Positions 32,257-32,837 of a stretch of 32,837 nt of DNA are shown here, piece after piece; position 1 is the first letter of the stretch, and the number at the start of each line of letters is the position of its first letter. The position numbers were made by a program, and so were the translations under genes. Under the pieces are notes generated by a model, which saw nothing but the letters and a program-made list of their open reading frames with translations, was not told where the DNA came from and did no database searches. Source of the stretch: Lingula anatina (lineage: Eukaryota; Brachiopoda; Lingulata; Lingulida; Lingulidae); assembly GCF_001039355.2 (NCBI RefSeq), contig NW_019775415.1:250001-282837 (forward strand), read 5' to 3'.

Positions 32257-32837
32257 GATTGTCAAAATTGTTTAAAGTACTGTTATGTATGTAAAGGTGG
32301 CTCAGAAACTATTTTCCCTGAGAAAGGCAAACTAGACTTTAGCAACACTGAAGACATGCAAATCTTGAGACAGTGCCTGAATTATAGACTGGGCCCAAGG
32401 GCAACTGAATCAACAAAACTTAATTTTAATTAAAATACCAACACACAAAAAGTGGAGTCTTTAACCCGGACATTTCAGAAAACTAATAATAAAGATGTCA
32501 CCTTTTCTCGGAACTTTGCAGGAAGGATTCACAGTGCAGTCCACTTAAGGAATAATGGACTTAAACAATCCACTTTGAGTAAGATGACCTCTGCTGGTAT
32601 CACGCCAACTTCTGCAGTCATTAAATATCTGGAGAAAGATGAAAAACAGATGAAAACTAGAGGATCAGAGAGGCGATACCGCCTCCGAATATTGTACCAC
32701 CAGCTGGGGTAAGCGCGATCATATAGACCCACACACACACAAAAAAGGGACACCACCACCAGTCTTGTGCTTGACAAGCTGTAAAAAATGCAATCAACAA
32801 GAATTCTCAAAATATGCAAAAAAAAAAAAAATATATA

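Larger units (their letters stand above)
30484..32712 (+). pseudogene. Broken transposase-like gene (Mutator-like family, tentative)
   Basis: A chain of plus-strand segments reads as one decayed protein of ~700 residues when followed from frame to frame. Start at ATG 30484 (FVKGHKLAFRR), stop at 30565. The polar region continues in another frame (30743-31075) and includes DDEYKLVSGEK. A CDTC zinc-knuckle-like motif at 31071 precedes KLYNEVQSKQRGW. Next come NTAMRQILMASNVTPPS and MQTQANKVS (31178-31366), then GVYSGNKLCRTA (31654-31689), TLTTNGDSQAHS (~31800), DTRHFTKALK and KTKYTRDKMQKRFAQC (to 32126). Finally CQNCLKYCYVCKGG, LNYRLGPRA and FSRNFAGRIHSAVH (32257-32700). Stops lie at 30565, 31101, 31146, 31719, 31896 and 32431. 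I recall this motif order from multicopy transposase-like proteins of aquatic invertebrates; the TxGDS motif fits a DDE-type catalytic Asp. The superfamily assignment is unverified. No terminal inverted repeats were found. The 3' limit is uncertain because the window ends nearby. Confidence 0.72.

Overview
This is an AT-rich, intron-dominated stretch of an invertebrate nuclear genome. It has long non-coding intervals, dinucleotide microsatellites, many short foldback DNA transposons and spliced genes with GT-AG introns. The FMRFamide-receptor-like GPCR and the type of repeats suggest a lophotrochozoan such as a mollusc or annelid. That placement is an inference; nothing here fixes the species.

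Two genes are well supported. (1) The minus strand carries the 5' part of a focadhesin (FOCAD) orthologue as four short coding exons: 27648-27715 (start codon at 27704), 9565-9639, 6325-6479 and 4473-4574. The exon phases join correctly (0, 0, 2), and the predicted first ~129 residues resemble the vertebrate FOCAD N-terminus as I remember it. The gene continues beyond the low-coordinate edge. (2) The plus strand carries an apparently single-exon 515-codon rhodopsin-class GPCR (22311-23858). It lies wholly inside the ~18 kb first coding intron of FOCAD and is transcribed in the opposite direction.

Layout. 1-4472: non-coding, with a TTA-flanked foldback MITE (2638-2770), a composite palindromic repeat (2845-3207) and a CA microsatellite. 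4473-9639: three FOCAD exons, two introns, two more MITEs and one exon-like segment that does not fit FOCAD. 9640-27647: FOCAD intron 1, with a MITE nested inside another MITE (15928-16286), the GPCR gene with its leader and 3' region, and a second, inverted copy of the composite palindromic repeat (24607-25200). 27716-30300: upstream of the FOCAD start, with a third type of foldback (28329-28486), a ~1 kb terminal-inverted-repeat element with an internal repeated 13-mer (28679-29672) and a 170-bp tandem duplication. 30484-32712: a heavily damaged transposase-like gene. Its reading frame survives piecewise through stops, frameshifts, a 121-bp duplication, a 44-bp minisatellite expansion and a 148-bp insertion.

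I found no convincing rRNA, tRNA, CRISPR, viral or toxin gene. Family identifications come from memory of protein families, without any database search.
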